Source: Bacteroidota bacterium (GTDB lineage Bacteria > Bacteroidota > Bacteroidia > Chitinophagales > Chitinophagaceae). From it: 44,478 nt of DNA. Position 1 is the first letter of the stretch. Every line of letters begins with the position of its first letter. The stretch is taken from contig VBAQ01000006.1 of assembly GCA_005883765.1 (NCBI GenBank), forward strand, positions 1-44,478. The letters run 5' to 3'. The notes under the pieces are model-generated. The model did no database searches. It was not told the DNA's origin and was given only the letters and a program-made list of their open reading frames with translations. The position numbers and the translations under genes are program-made. Below are positions 7,421 through 15,208 of this stretch, in pieces.

Positions 7421-8656
7421 ATGGAGACAAGTTTAACTATGTCTGGAAAGACGCAATATTATTTAGAACTCGAGGACAAATATAGTGCTCATAACTACCA
7501 TCCGATTCCTGTTGTGATTGATCGTGGTGAGGGTGTTTATGCCTGGGATGTGGAAAGCAAGCGATACTATGATTTTCTAAGCGGTTATTCTGCTCTGAAC
7601 CACGGGCACTGTCATCCAAAGATCGTAGAGGTATTTACCGAGCAGGCCCGAAAACTAACACTTACCAGTCGCGCCTTCCACAACTATTGGTTTGCAGAAT
7701 ATGCCAGGTTCATCACTGAGTTTTTCAGTTACGATAAAGTTTTGCCAATGAATACCGGTGTTGAAGCCGTTGAGACTGCCATTAAATTGTGCCGCAAATG
7801 GGCCTATGAGGTGAAGGGAGTCGAAAAAGAAAAAGCAACGATCGTTGTGTGCGAAGGAAATTTTCATGGACGAACGTCAACCGTGATTTCTTTTAGCAGT
7901 GACGCGGATGCAAAAAATAATTTTGGTCCGTTCGCACCCGGCTTCGTTTCAATTCCCTACAACGATGTTGATGCCCTCGCTAAAGTTCTTGAAAATAAAA
8001 GTGTCGGTGGTTTTTTAGTTGAACCGATCCAGGGTGAGGCTGGCGTGATCGTCCCCGACGAAGGTTACCTGGCGAAAGCAAAGCAATTATGTGCGCAGAT
8101 GAACGTACTTTTTATGGCCGATGAAATTCAAACGGGCCTTGGACGCACAGGTAAAATGCTTGCCTGCGATCATGAAAATGTTCGTCCCGATATTTTAATT
8201 CTTGGTAAGGCTCTCGGCGGAGGTATGATGCCCGTTAGCGCAGTTTTGGCTGACGATGAAATCATGTTGACAATAAAACCGGGCGAACATGGCTCTACCT
8301 ATGGCGGAAATCCTATAGCTTCAAGAATTGCGATCACAGCCTTGCAGATATTAGAAGAAGAGAACATGACACAAAATGCCTTAGTGATGGGTGAACTATT
8401 GCGTCGGGAACTGAATGGCATTCATTCAAAACACATCAGTATTGTTCGCGGAAAAGGGCTCCTGAACGCAATTGTTATTGACCATCCAGAAAAAGATGCG
8501 GCATGGAAACTTTGTTTAGAACTAAAACAAAACGGTTTACTGGCAAAGCCAACACATGGAGACAAGATCCGCTTTGCTCCGCCGCTGATAATTACTGAAG
8601 GTCACTTGTTGGAATGTGTTGCCATCATAAAAAAATCTCTATCTTGTTTGGATTAG
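7421..8656 (+). CDS. rocD: Ornithine-oxo-acid aminotransferase
   Basis: This fold-type I, class III PLP aminotransferase moves the delta-amino group of ornithine to 2-oxoglutarate, giving glutamate semialdehyde for proline/glutamate and arginine catabolism. Key features are [18 protein letters not shown] (110-127), NFHGRT (147-152), [10 protein letters not shown] (200-209), the PLP aspartate in [13 protein letters not shown] (232-244), and the Schiff-base lysine K263 in [16 protein letters not shown] near 85 is the ornithine-type variant, which favours this over acetylornithine aminotransferase. Length 411. A start six codons downstream (MSGKTQYY) is equally plausible. Confidence 0.93.
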   Translation: METSLTMSGKTQYYLELEDKYSAHNYHPIPVVIDRGEGVYAWDVESKRYYDFLSGYSALNHGHCHPKIVEVFTEQARKLTLTSRAFHNYWFAEYARFITEFFSYDKVLPMNTGVEAVETAIKLCRKWAYEVKGVEKEKATIVVCEGNFHGRTSTVISFSSDADAKNNFGPFAPGFVSIPYNDVDALAKVLENKSVGGFLVEPIQGEAGVIVPDEGYLAKAKQLCAQMNVLFMADEIQTGLGRTGKMLACDHENVRPDILILGKALGGGMMPVSAVLADDEIMLTIKPGEHGSTYGGNPIASRIAITALQILEEENMTQNALVMGELLRRELNGIHSKHISIVRGKGLLNAIVIDHPEKDAAWKLCLELKQNGLLAKPTHGDKIRFAPPLIITEGHLLECVAIIKKSLSCLD

Positions 8657-8699
8657 AGAGAAAGCACAAGGCACAAGTAACCAGAAACAAGCAACCACT

Positions 8700-9401
8700 A
8701 TGGACACACATCTTCATCATGAAGAACAGCATTTAAAGAGCAGCGATCTGCTGACTGATATCGTAATTGGTATGAGTGATGGTTTGACTGTTCCTTTTGC
8801 ATTGGCTGCGGGGTTGAGCGGGGCTGTTTCCTCGCCGGGGATCATTGTCATAGCTGGCATCGCGGAAATTTGTGCTGGTTCGATCGCAATGGGACTAGGC
8901 GGTTACCTTGCGGGCAAAACAGCACAGGACCATTATAAAACTGAATTACAGAGAGAATATTATGAAGTTGACAATTTACGTCACATGGAGGTAGCGGAAA
9001 CGAAAGAATTTTTTGCAAACATTGGTCTCAGTGAAGAGTTGCAGGAAAAAGCAACTGCGGAAATTGTAACAGAAAAAAAGCAATGGGTGGACTTTATGAT
9101 GAAATACGAGCTAGGTCTTGATAAACCCGATCCACGGCGTGCTACCAAGTCGGCGATGAATATCGGTATATCGTACATAGTTGGCGGACTCGTTCCTCTG
9201 AGTCCATACTTCTTTGTTGAACAACCGGTGATAGGATTAAAAATTTCAGTTATTCTTACTCTTTTTTGTCTTTTCGTCTTTGGCTGGTTTAAAAGTAAGG
9301 TTACGGGTGTGAATGTTTGGGCGGGTGCTTTACGTGTGATGCTGATTGGCGCAGTGGCAGCCGGTGCAGCCTTTGGTGTGGCGAAGTTGTTTGAACAATA
9401 A
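8700..9401 (+). CDS. VIT1/CCC1 family transporter (predicted Fe2+/Mn2+)
   Basis: The 233-residue membrane protein has the CCC1 layout. TM1-TM2 contain DIVIGMSDGLTVPFALAAGLSGA (20-42) and AEICAGSIAMGLGGYLAGKTA (about 55-75). A cytoplasmic helical region rich in Glu and charged residues (about 78-150) follows, the part that binds metal in plant VIT1. Then come three further TM segments from about 153. The family moves iron or manganese out of the cytosol. It lies 43 bp after rocD and could be co-transcribed with it, although no functional link is obvious. The stop is 4 bp from the end of the next, opposed gene. Confidence 0.88.
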   Translation: MDTHLHHEEQHLKSSDLLTDIVIGMSDGLTVPFALAAGLSGAVSSPGIIVIAGIAEICAGSIAMGLGGYLAGKTAQDHYKTELQREYYEVDNLRHMEVAETKEFFANIGLSEELQEKATAEIVTEKKQWVDFMMKYELGLDKPDPRRATKSAMNIGISYIVGGLVPLSPYFFVEQPVIGLKISVILTLFCLFVFGWFKSKVTGVNVWAGALRVMLIGAVAAGAAFGVAKLFEQ

Positions 9402-9405
9402 AAAA

Positions 9406-9768
9406 CTATTCTGTCTTTTGCAACTCTATCTTTGGAAATAAGGCAACCACCATCATGGCCACGGAAGAAATGACAACGATATACAATCCAACTTTTTTCT
9501 CCGGGCACTCTCCTCCTGCACAAGCAGAGATCAGAAAATAATTTCTCGCCGTCCAGCCAATGTTGAGCGCCACAATTAATAAGTTCACGCGCTTGGCCCA
9601 AATGCGGGTAGTGAAGTTGAATACAAAATGAAAGTATGCCGGCTTACCAAAGCTTGTTCCCGCTGACTGTATTCCTGTTACAGTAATATTTTTTGATTCA
9701 ATAAAGACCCAGGGAAAAAAGCACGCAGCAATCAGTGCGATCGTTGCCAAGAAGCCAACCCATTTCAT
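9406..9768 (-). CDS. Small conserved-type membrane protein, function unknown
   Basis: The 120-residue protein has an N-terminal hydrophobic helix (about 3-24). Two further predicted TM segments lie near 61-83 and 92-111, with a short cysteine-containing loop (SACAGGECPEKK) between them. No enzyme motif is visible. The ATG start is clear and base composition matches the neighbours. It converges with the VIT1 gene. I do not recognise a named family. Confidence 0.65.
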   Translation of the reverse strand: MKWVGFLATIALIAACFFPWVFIESKNITVTGIQSAGTSFGKPAYFHFVFNFTTRIWAKRVNLLIVALNIGWTARNYFLISACAGGECPEKKVGLYIVVISSVAMMVVALFPKIELQKTE

Positions 9769-9816
9769 TTTTCAAATATAGCCCTCCTTATTGATGAAGT
9801 ATGTTCAGAAAGAACA

Positions 9817-9897
9817 CCTCCGTGTATCTCCGTGCACTCTATGCCTCCGTGGTAAAATAAACCACCGAGAAACAGAGAGCACGGACATTCACAGAGG
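9817..9897. repeat. Long inverted repeat with A-rich centre
   Basis: CCTCCGTGTATCTCCGTGCA...CCTCCGTGGT, centre AAAATAA, ACCACCGAGAAACAGAGAGC and ACGGA form a roughly 35-bp imperfect stem. It is the same family as 3752-3831. It lies between the small membrane protein gene and the barrel gene, both on the minus strand. Confidence 0.65.
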
Positions 9898-9918
9898 TCA
9901 ACGATTGCGCATTGCAAA

Positions 9919-10611
9919 CTATAGCTTAAATCCCAGCGTAAAGCTGAGCACTCTATGTTTATTGTTATTGTCTTGAGAGCTGTTACTGCCGGATTGTAAT
10001 TTAGCGAGACCCAAACCATAATTGACAGAAAAAACTGCGGACTTCCCTTCAACACCAACCGTTCCATTCAATCCATAATCGAATCGCTTCATGATGCCGA
10101 AGCCAGCGCCCTCTTCACTATTCAATGTTGTGGGATCATCATTTGACCATTCAATATTTTTTTCAGAGCTAAAACTCGCTCCAAAAATTGCACCTTCGGC
10201 CTTATTTTTACCCGCGATACCAATACCCAGGTAGGGACCAGCACCACCGAAAAATTTAACTGGACCAGTCGGCGATTTTAAAATAAACGTGGCGGGTATT
10301 TCTAAGTAATATGGATTGGTCGTGGCTTTGTACCAATTGGCAGAACCTTCAGTTCCTGATTGGGATTTGGTTCCTTTACCGGTAAATAAAATGCCTGGCT
10401 GAAAATAAAGTATGCTTGCTAAATGAATATCCCCAATGATGCCTGCCTGGAAACTTGTCAGCATTTTTGCATCATCTACTCTTCCGTTATCGGTCACTGA
10501 AACGTTTGCAAGATTTAATCCTCCGCGAAGGATCGCTCCGGATTTCTGGGCATGAGAAGAAAAATAAAATGTCGCCATCAGAATGGCAATAGCACAGAAC
10601 CTGGTTTTCAT
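9919..10611 (-). CDS. Outer-membrane beta-barrel protein (PorT-like)
   Basis: The 230-residue protein has a Sec signal peptide (1-21, cleaving near SSHAQ). Alternating amphipathic strands follow, including GGLNLANVSV, SFQAGIIGDIHLASILYFQPGILF, YYLEIPATFILKS and FFGGAGPYLGIGIAG. The last strand ends in FTLGFKL, a typical barrel C-terminus. The order matches the porin-family barrels (PF13568) common in Bacteroidota. No transport substrate can be inferred. It stands alone, 48 bp after the SDR gene on the same strand. Confidence 0.85.
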   Translation of the reverse strand: MKTRFCAIAILMATFYFSSHAQKSGAILRGGLNLANVSVTDNGRVDDAKMLTSFQAGIIGDIHLASILYFQPGILFTGKGTKSQSGTEGSANWYKATTNPYYLEIPATFILKSPTGPVKFFGGAGPYLGIGIAGKNKAEGAIFGASFSSEKNIEWSNDDPTTLNSEEGAGFGIMKRFDYGLNGTVGVEGKSAVFSVNYGLGLAKLQSGSNSSQDNNNKHRVLSFTLGFKL

Positions 10612-10659
10612 ATAGTTTCTTTTAGGGTTTAGAAATTATTTAACTGCACAGCAAATATA

Positions 10660-11349
10660 CTAAGCATTATTGTAAACTTTTAGCACCGGCTCCCGGATGG
10701 CTAACGCTTGTTCTGTGCTGTAGAAATAAATCGTGCTTGCAATGTCCTCGGCCTTTACCCACTTCGAAGGATCCGCATCGGGCATTGATTTGCGATTTTG
10801 AGGAGTATCAATCGTACTGGGAGCAATGACCGAAGTCACCACATTATGTCCTTTGGCTTCTTCATTCATCAATTCTGCCAAACGAAAAATTAATGATTTG
10901 GAAAGGCCGTAGGCGATCATTCCCTTGCTGTACCTCATATCAATGCCTGTTCTGGCACCGGTCAAAAAAATGCGGCCATTTTCCTGTTTCACCATTTGCA
11001 AAAATATGGGCCTCGCCGCATGATATGTTGTTTGAAAATTGAGTTTATGCTGTTTTAAAATATCAGTCATTTTTGTTTCGGCAATTGTTCCCATAGCAAA
11101 ACCTCCGACAGTTAACACCGCGACGTCAATGATTTTATGTTTGTCAATTACTTGCTGAACAAATTTTTCAGCTTCGTCTTCATTCATTAAGTCCACAGTG
11201 ACCGTTTCAAAATTTGCATCGCTGATATTGAGTTTAGCTGGATCATTGGGAATAACGGTTCCAATAACTTTGAAATTCTCTCTCAGAAATTTTTTTGCTA
11301 CAGCTTGTCCAAGATTGCCTGAAACACCTGTGATAATGATCGTCTTCAT
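10660..11349 (-). CDS. Short-chain dehydrogenase/reductase
   Basis: This 229-residue classical SDR has a Rossmann fold. The dinucleotide motif TGVSGNLG is at 7-14 and the catalytic YGLSK at 147-151 (Tyr147, Lys151). The residue at the usual catalytic serine position appears to be Thr134 in LTGARTG, a mild departure. A hydrophobic TVGGFAMG (80-87) replaces the common NNAG. Substrate unknown. The region upstream (11350-11755) is packed with repeats and an ilvE terminator, so the gene must have its own promoter there. Confidence 0.85.
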   Translation of the reverse strand: MKTIIITGVSGNLGQAVAKKFLRENFKVIGTVIPNDPAKLNISDANFETVTVDLMNEDEAEKFVQQVIDKHKIIDVAVLTVGGFAMGTIAETKMTDILKQHKLNFQTTYHAARPIFLQMVKQENGRIFLTGARTGIDMRYSKGMIAYGLSKSLIFRLAELMNEEAKGHNVVTSVIAPSTIDTPQNRKSMPDADPSKWVKAEDIASTIYFYSTEQALAIREPVLKVYNNA

Positions 11350-11382
11350 GACTGTGATTTGAAAATTGAAGGTAAGATTTTA

Positions 11383-11423
11383 AGCCTAACCCCTCTTATC
11401 CCTTCCCTAAGGGAAGGATGCCA
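11383..11423. repeat. GC-rich hairpin repeat with AGAGGGG tail
   Basis: Read on the minus strand, CCTTCCCTTAGGGAAGG is a hairpin followed by GATAAGAGGGGTTAGG. The same hairpin-plus-tail plan occurs at 27331-27376, and interrupted or shortened at 11541-11618, 24522-24556 and 25590-25640. The stem sequences differ between copies, but the tail is conserved. Confidence 0.65.
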
Positions 11424-11540
11424 AACTATAGAATTCAATTCAACATTTGGAATTAAGCATTCTGCTTTATGTCTGTGCTCAGGAATATTCTTATGATGAT
11501 GTGGAAGATTCAAAAGTTTGGAAAAGTAATGCAGCACTGC

Positions 11541-11618
11541 TCTCTCTCCAACCGGAGAGGATTAGAGGTCAGACGATAAATGTCTGACTCCGACCAAAGC
11601 GTCGGAGGTGAGGCCAGG
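11541..11618. repeat. Hairpin-tail repeat interrupted by a twin-hairpin element
   Basis: CTCTCCAACCGGAGAG and GATTAGAG are followed by two adjacent hairpins at 11568-11606, then GTGAGGCC resumes the expected tail. Hairpin 1 has arms GTCAGAC/GTCTGAC. Hairpin 2 has arms TCCGAC/GTCGGA. The loops (GATAAAT; CAAAGC) match the twin hairpins at 23213-23254 and 27458-27499, while the stems differ by paired changes. Confidence 0.7.
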
Positions 11619-11642
11619 TTTCGAATAGCGATCAGAACGTCG

Positions 11643-11658
11643 AAGAGTGCGACGCAAC
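11643..11658 (-). repeat. Empty copy of the core repeat GTTGCGTCGCA-CTCTT
   Basis: The reverse complement reads GTTGCGTCGCACTCTT with nothing between the two halves. Copies at 23202-23263 and 27449-27510 carry a 42-nt insert at the same point. The conserved tail of the longer core (GTGC or GTAC) is not present here. Confidence 0.6.
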
Positions 11659-11698
11659 AGGCGATGAAAAGAGTTACAGAAGCTGGTTACATAAAAAT

Positions 11699-11730
11699 CA
11701 AAAAAAGGATCAGCTAAGAATAGCTGATCC
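11699..11730 (-). terminator. Intrinsic terminator of the ilvE gene cluster
   Basis: On the minus strand GGATCAGCTA, loop TTCT, TAGCTGATCC is a perfect 10-bp stem followed by seven T residues. It lies 26 bases after the ilvE stop and ends the minus-strand cluster that starts near 15183. Confidence 0.92.
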
Positions 11731-11755
11731 GATTAATAACCAACTTATGGTATTT

Positions 11756-12820
11756 CTAAACTACATGGCTCCAGTTGTACAGGTCCTCCTCTTTGCCTGT
11801 TCTTATCCGCTCTAGTTTTTGTTTCAGCTTATGTGATAGGTTTTCATGGCTATACTCTGGCAAATGAAAATCGGTATCATAAATATTGATCGTTTTTACA
11901 GGGGCAATGACGGCGGCAGTTCCCACACCAAATGCTTCCACAATTGTATTGTCACGAAATGCTTTTTCCAGTTCGACAACACTCACCGGTCTTTCTTCGG
12001 TTTTAACTCCCAAAGTTCTTGCAATGGTCAGCAGGCTGTCTCTCGTCACGCCATCTAAAATTGTATCTGACAATGGCGGAGTAATGATCGTATCGCCAAT
12101 CACGAACATGATGTTCATCATCCCCGATTCCTCAATGAACTTATTTTGAACTGCATCTGTCCAAATCACCTGGTCATATCCTTGTTGTCTTGCCAAAAGA
12201 GTTGGATAAAATGCTCCCCCATAATTGCCCCCGCATTTTGCAAACCCAGTTCCGCCTCTTGCTGCGCGAATGAATTCTGTCTCCACCTTCAATGTAATGG
12301 CTTTTGAATAGACCGACGGCACAGGCGAAGTGAAGATTATGAACCGGTATTCGCTTGAAACCTTTACACCAAATCCTTTTTCTGTGGCTATCACAAATGG
12401 ACGAATATATAAGGCACAATCGGGCTGGCGGGGGATCCAGCTTTTGTCGAGGGCAACCAGTGTTCGCAAACCTTCAACAAAAATTTCTTTTGGCACCACA
12501 GCCATACACATTCTTTCCAATGACCTCACAAACCGATCATAGTGTTTATCGATCCGGAAAATATTGACGCGGCCATCTTCCGTTAGAAAAGCTTTCATGC
12601 CTTCAAAAACTGTTTGGCCGTAGTGAAAGGCCATAGTCGCGGGGCTCAGGCTAAGATTTGCAAAAGGAACGATCAATGGTTCATGCCATTCGCCGTCGTA
12701 ATAATCACAGATCAACATGTGATCAGAGATGTGTTTTCCAAATTGCAGATTTGCAAAATCAACCTCACGAATCCTGGAATGTGAAGTTTTACGGATCTTA
12801 ATTTCTGTGGTTAGTTCCAT
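11756..12820 (-). CDS. ilvE: Branched-chain amino acid aminotransferase
   Basis: IlvE catalyses reversible transamination between Leu/Ile/Val and 2-oxoglutarate in the cytoplasm. It is a fold-type IV PLP enzyme of 354 residues, in the longer (eukaryote-like) BCAT subgroup. Recognisable parts are the substrate loop FHYGQTVFEGMKAF (65-78), the Schiff-base lysine K195 in GFAKCGGNYGG, the motif EESGMMNIMFV (about 220-230), and DGVTRDSLLTIA (about 248-259). It is the last gene of a closely spaced minus-strand group and is followed by a strong terminator. Its first seven residues, MELTTEI, are identical to those of the GNAT gene just upstream, suggesting duplication of the 5' end. Confidence 0.95.
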   Translation of the reverse strand: MELTTEIKIRKTSHSRIREVDFANLQFGKHISDHMLICDYYDGEWHEPLIVPFANLSLSPATMAFHYGQTVFEGMKAFLTEDGRVNIFRIDKHYDRFVRSLERMCMAVVPKEIFVEGLRTLVALDKSWIPRQPDCALYIRPFVIATEKGFGVKVSSEYRFIIFTSPVPSVYSKAITLKVETEFIRAARGGTGFAKCGGNYGGAFYPTLLARQQGYDQVIWTDAVQNKFIEESGMMNIMFVIGDTIITPPLSDTILDGVTRDSLLTIARTLGVKTEERPVSVVELEKAFRDNTIVEAFGVGTAAVIAPVKTINIYDTDFHLPEYSHENLSHKLKQKLERIRTGKEEDLYNWSHVV

Positions 12821-12832
12821 GACGCTGTAGTT

Positions 12833-13378
12833 TTAATTATTTGGCTCCATTTCAAAAAGACAACAGTTCGGCTCCCTGTGATAATGTTCGGGCAAATTCT
12901 GAGTGTTCGATAATTTAAAAATGCCCAGGAAATTAAATCCGGCCGATGTATAGTGCTCAATTAACCTGGTGTTATTACCCAGGGTATCAAGCCTGACAAA
13001 TTTTTTTCCCTTTGATAACGCATATGTTCTTGCCCACTGTACAATTATATCAATGAACCGGTTGCCTCGGAAACCAGGGTTTGTTGCGATCCGATGAATA
13101 TAAATGGCATCATCGTTATCCCTTTCTTCCCATATTTCCTTGTCCTCGAATGTAATGGCCCAGTTGCACGCAACGTCGTTGCCGATCATTAACTTCCATT
13201 GTCTTTCTTCATGGATCTCTTTCTCGATGAAAGATCTTTCAAACCTTGGCCACACCACCGTATTCTTTTCAGTCTGTAAACGCATAGCTGCGTCGTAGAG
13301 AGATAGAACCGTATCGACATCAGCCAATGAACAGTTTTTTATTTCTAATCTCTTGTGTATTTCTGTAGTTAGCTCCAT
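12833..13378 (-). CDS. GNAT-type N-acetyltransferase
   Basis: The 181-residue protein shows the GNAT layout. A central beta-strand IYIHRIATNPGFRGNRFIDIIVQWA (about 100-124) corresponds to the acetyl-CoA pyrophosphate loop, although the usual Q/RxxGxG/A is degenerate. FVRLDTLGNNTRLIEHYTSAGFNFLG (about 134-159) matches the C-terminal beta-alpha-beta. The substrate is unknown. I start at ATG 13378 (MELTTEIHK); a longer frame exists but would overlap the racemase gene. Twelve bases separate it from ilvE. The leader and first codons copy those of ilvE. Confidence 0.8.
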   Translation of the reverse strand: MELTTEIHKRLEIKNCSLADVDTVLSLYDAAMRLQTEKNTVVWPRFERSFIEKEIHEERQWKLMIGNDVACNWAITFEDKEIWEERDNDDAIYIHRIATNPGFRGNRFIDIIVQWARTYALSKGKKFVRLDTLGNNTRLIEHYTSAGFNFLGIFKLSNTQNLPEHYHREPNCCLFEMEPNN

Positions 13379-13388
13379 TACTCTTATT

Positions 13389-14096
13389 TTAATTATAAAT
13401 TGGATGGCCTTGCAATGCAAAATCAACTGCAGCAGTTGAATGAATCAAAGTTGTATCAAGAATTTCCAAAGGACATTCCTCCTGGCGGATCAACAGCGGT
13501 ATTTCAGTGCAGCCAAAAATAACTCCTTCAGCTCCCCTGCTTTTCAAGTCATAAATTATATCCAGGAATTTTCTTTTCGTTTCTTCTTTAAAAATTCCTT
13601 TGCCAAATTCCGTATAGATGGATGTGTGTATGAACTCCCTGTCAAATTCAGCAGGAATTAAAGAAGCGATATGGTAGTTTGCAAGTTTGTTTCGAAAGAA
13701 AGCTTGCTCCATTGTAAATTTCGTTCCCAGCAATCCGACTGTACTCAATTTTTTTTGTGCGATATATTTTGAGGTCTCTGTCGTAATATCCAGCAAAGGA
13801 ACTTTGATGTTTTGCTGGATAAGGTCTGCAACAATGTGCGGAGTATTAGAGCAAATAATGACACAGTCGGCTCCCGCCACTTGTAACTTATTTGAAATAA
13901 CGGTCAGCTTGTTTGCGATCTCTATCCAACCGCTCCAATCAGCAGGTGGTTTTAGTTCTTCAAAATTGACCGAGTAAAGAAGCATTTTTGCCGAGTTGGC
14001 CCCGCCAAGCCTTTCATTGACCTGTTGATTAATTATTCGGTAATATTCAACAGTTGAATGCCAACTTGTTCCTCCTATGAGACCTAATGTTTTCAT
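13389..14096 (-). CDS. Aspartate/glutamate racemase family protein
   Basis: This is a cofactor-independent racemase fold of 235 residues. The two catalytic cysteines are Cys82 in CSNTPH and Cys196 in GCTEIPLL, in the usual two-base arrangement. The N-terminus MKTLGLIGGTSWHSTVEYY matches the YgeA/RacD-type aspartate racemase group, so it likely interconverts L- and D-aspartate or a related amino acid. I use the ATG at 14096; the frame stays open upstream but overlaps the preceding gene. Spacing to both neighbours is about 10 bp, indicating one transcript with the flanking acetyltransferases and ilvE. Confidence 0.9.
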   Translation of the reverse strand: MKTLGLIGGTSWHSTVEYYRIINQQVNERLGGANSAKMLLYSVNFEELKPPADWSGWIEIANKLTVISNKLQVAGADCVIICSNTPHIVADLIQQNIKVPLLDITTETSKYIAQKKLSTVGLLGTKFTMEQAFFRNKLANYHIASLIPAEFDREFIHTSIYTEFGKGIFKEETKRKFLDIIYDLKSRGAEGVIFGCTEIPLLIRQEECPLEILDTTLIHSTAAVDFALQGHPIYN

Positions 14097-14104
14097 AATT
14101 CTAA

Positions 14105-14629
14105 CTATTGCAACACACTGTTGTCTTTGTTTAAAAGAACGGCGTCTGATCTCAAATTTTTCTTCATCTTGATCAATTCGGTGCCATAAAGATCTTCGAA
14201 TCCGCAAGGTTCAAATCCGAGGCTATCGTATAACTTAATTGCTTCAAAAAGAAAAGGTGTCGTGGTAAGTTCAAGAGTTCGAAGATTCATTTTTAACGCT
14301 TCGTGCTCCGCGTGCTTCATCAATGCCTTTCCCAAACCTTTTCCCCGGGCAGCGGGCGCGACAGCCACACTTTTTATGTATAATCCGCGATCAACCGGTA
14401 AAAGGGAGATCGTACCACTAATGACATTGTCGAGCAATGCGACCCAAATCGTTCTGTCGTCAATGCGCTGCTGTATCTTAGAAATTGCGAGGGTCGTCGC
14501 GACAAATGCCTTTTCTGTGTACAATGATTTGTACTCAAGAAAAGAATCATGAAGCAGCGAAGCAATAGTAGCTCCGTCTTCAGCTTTCGCAAGCCTGATC
14601 ATAATGTCTCCATTCTTTTTCTCGCTCAT
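14105..14629 (-). CDS. GNAT family N-acetyltransferase
   Basis: The 174-residue protein has a clear GNAT core. IRLAKAEDGATIASLLHDSF (about 11-30) is the first beta-alpha unit. LYIKSVAVAPAARGKGLGKALMKHAEHEA (about 83-111) contains the acetyl-CoA loop R-G-K-G-L-G. The end is LTTTPFLFEAIKLYDSLGFEPCG (about 120-142). Acceptor unknown; small amines or amino acids are common for this type. It sits between a second, disrupted GNAT and the racemase with gaps of 13 and 8 bp. Confidence 0.88.
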   Translation of the reverse strand: MSEKKNGDIMIRLAKAEDGATIASLLHDSFLEYKSLYTEKAFVATTLAISKIQQRIDDRTIWVALLDNVISGTISLLPVDRGLYIKSVAVAPAARGKGLGKALMKHAEHEALKMNLRTLELTTTPFLFEAIKLYDSLGFEPCGFEDLYGTELIKMKKNLRSDAVLLNKDNSVLQ

Positions 14630-14642
14630 GTCTCGAAATTTT

Positions 14643-15183
14643 TCAGCAACAGGGCTGCATGACTGTTATCGGCAACGACATCAGGTGATATTCGAATGTC
14701 TGCGTACCAATTGTAAAATGATACTTGCCTGATTTTCGGAAACCATTTTTTTCATAAAAGCGAATGGCTTTTGCATTACTGACATGTGTATCGAGCCAAA
14801 GAAAATCCGGTTGAATCTCATTGGCAAGGTCAACCACCGCCTGAAATAATGCCTGCCCCGCGCCACTTCCGTGATAATAGGACAGCACATAGATCTTTTG
14901 CAATTCCATTTGCGCTATCGATTCAATCTGTTCGTTCAATGAATGTTTTTTCACTTTTGCAAAACCAACCGGGACATTTTCCACAAAAGCCAGGAAGAAA
15001 ACATTGTTCTCTTTCTCCAGGCTTTTCGCCATTTTTGTCCGGGTGATAGGTAAATTCCAGGTATTCCAGCAATTCTTCTTTATTTTTAAAAAGGTGGGCA
15101 AATGCATCACGAAAGGATTGCTTACCGATCGATGAAATGGTAAAAGCATGTGATGGATCTGCCGTGATTACTTTTATATTCAT
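14643..15183 (-). pseudogene. GNAT N-acetyltransferase disrupted by a +1 frameshift
   Basis: The N-terminal part (MNIKVITADPSHAFTISSIG...FTYHPDK) starts at 15183. The C-terminal part, with VFFLAFVENVPVGFAKV, YHGSGAGQALFQAVVDLA and WLDTHVSNAKAIRFYEKNGFRKSG, lies in another frame ending at 14643. Deleting one T from the run at 15032-15036 (A5 on the coding strand) joins them smoothly as HPDK-MAKSLEKENN. The join yields a normal GNAT of about 180 residues. The cause could be a genuine inactivating mutation, phase variation, or a homopolymer error in the assembly. It would be the first gene of the minus-strand cluster after the EamA gene. Confidence 0.8.
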
Positions 15184-15208
15184 ATACTAAACAGTTTGTT
15201 CTTTAAGA

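Noticed and set aside
8981-9601. 206-codon open frame antisense to the VIT1-type gene
   Set aside because: It overlaps two well-supported genes on the opposite strand, lacks domain patterns and has shadow-frame composition.
15032-15036. Programmed ribosomal frameshifting in the GNAT gene
   Set aside because: The fix needs skipping one base at GAC-AAA-AAT; no stimulatory structure or known slippery motif for that direction is evident.
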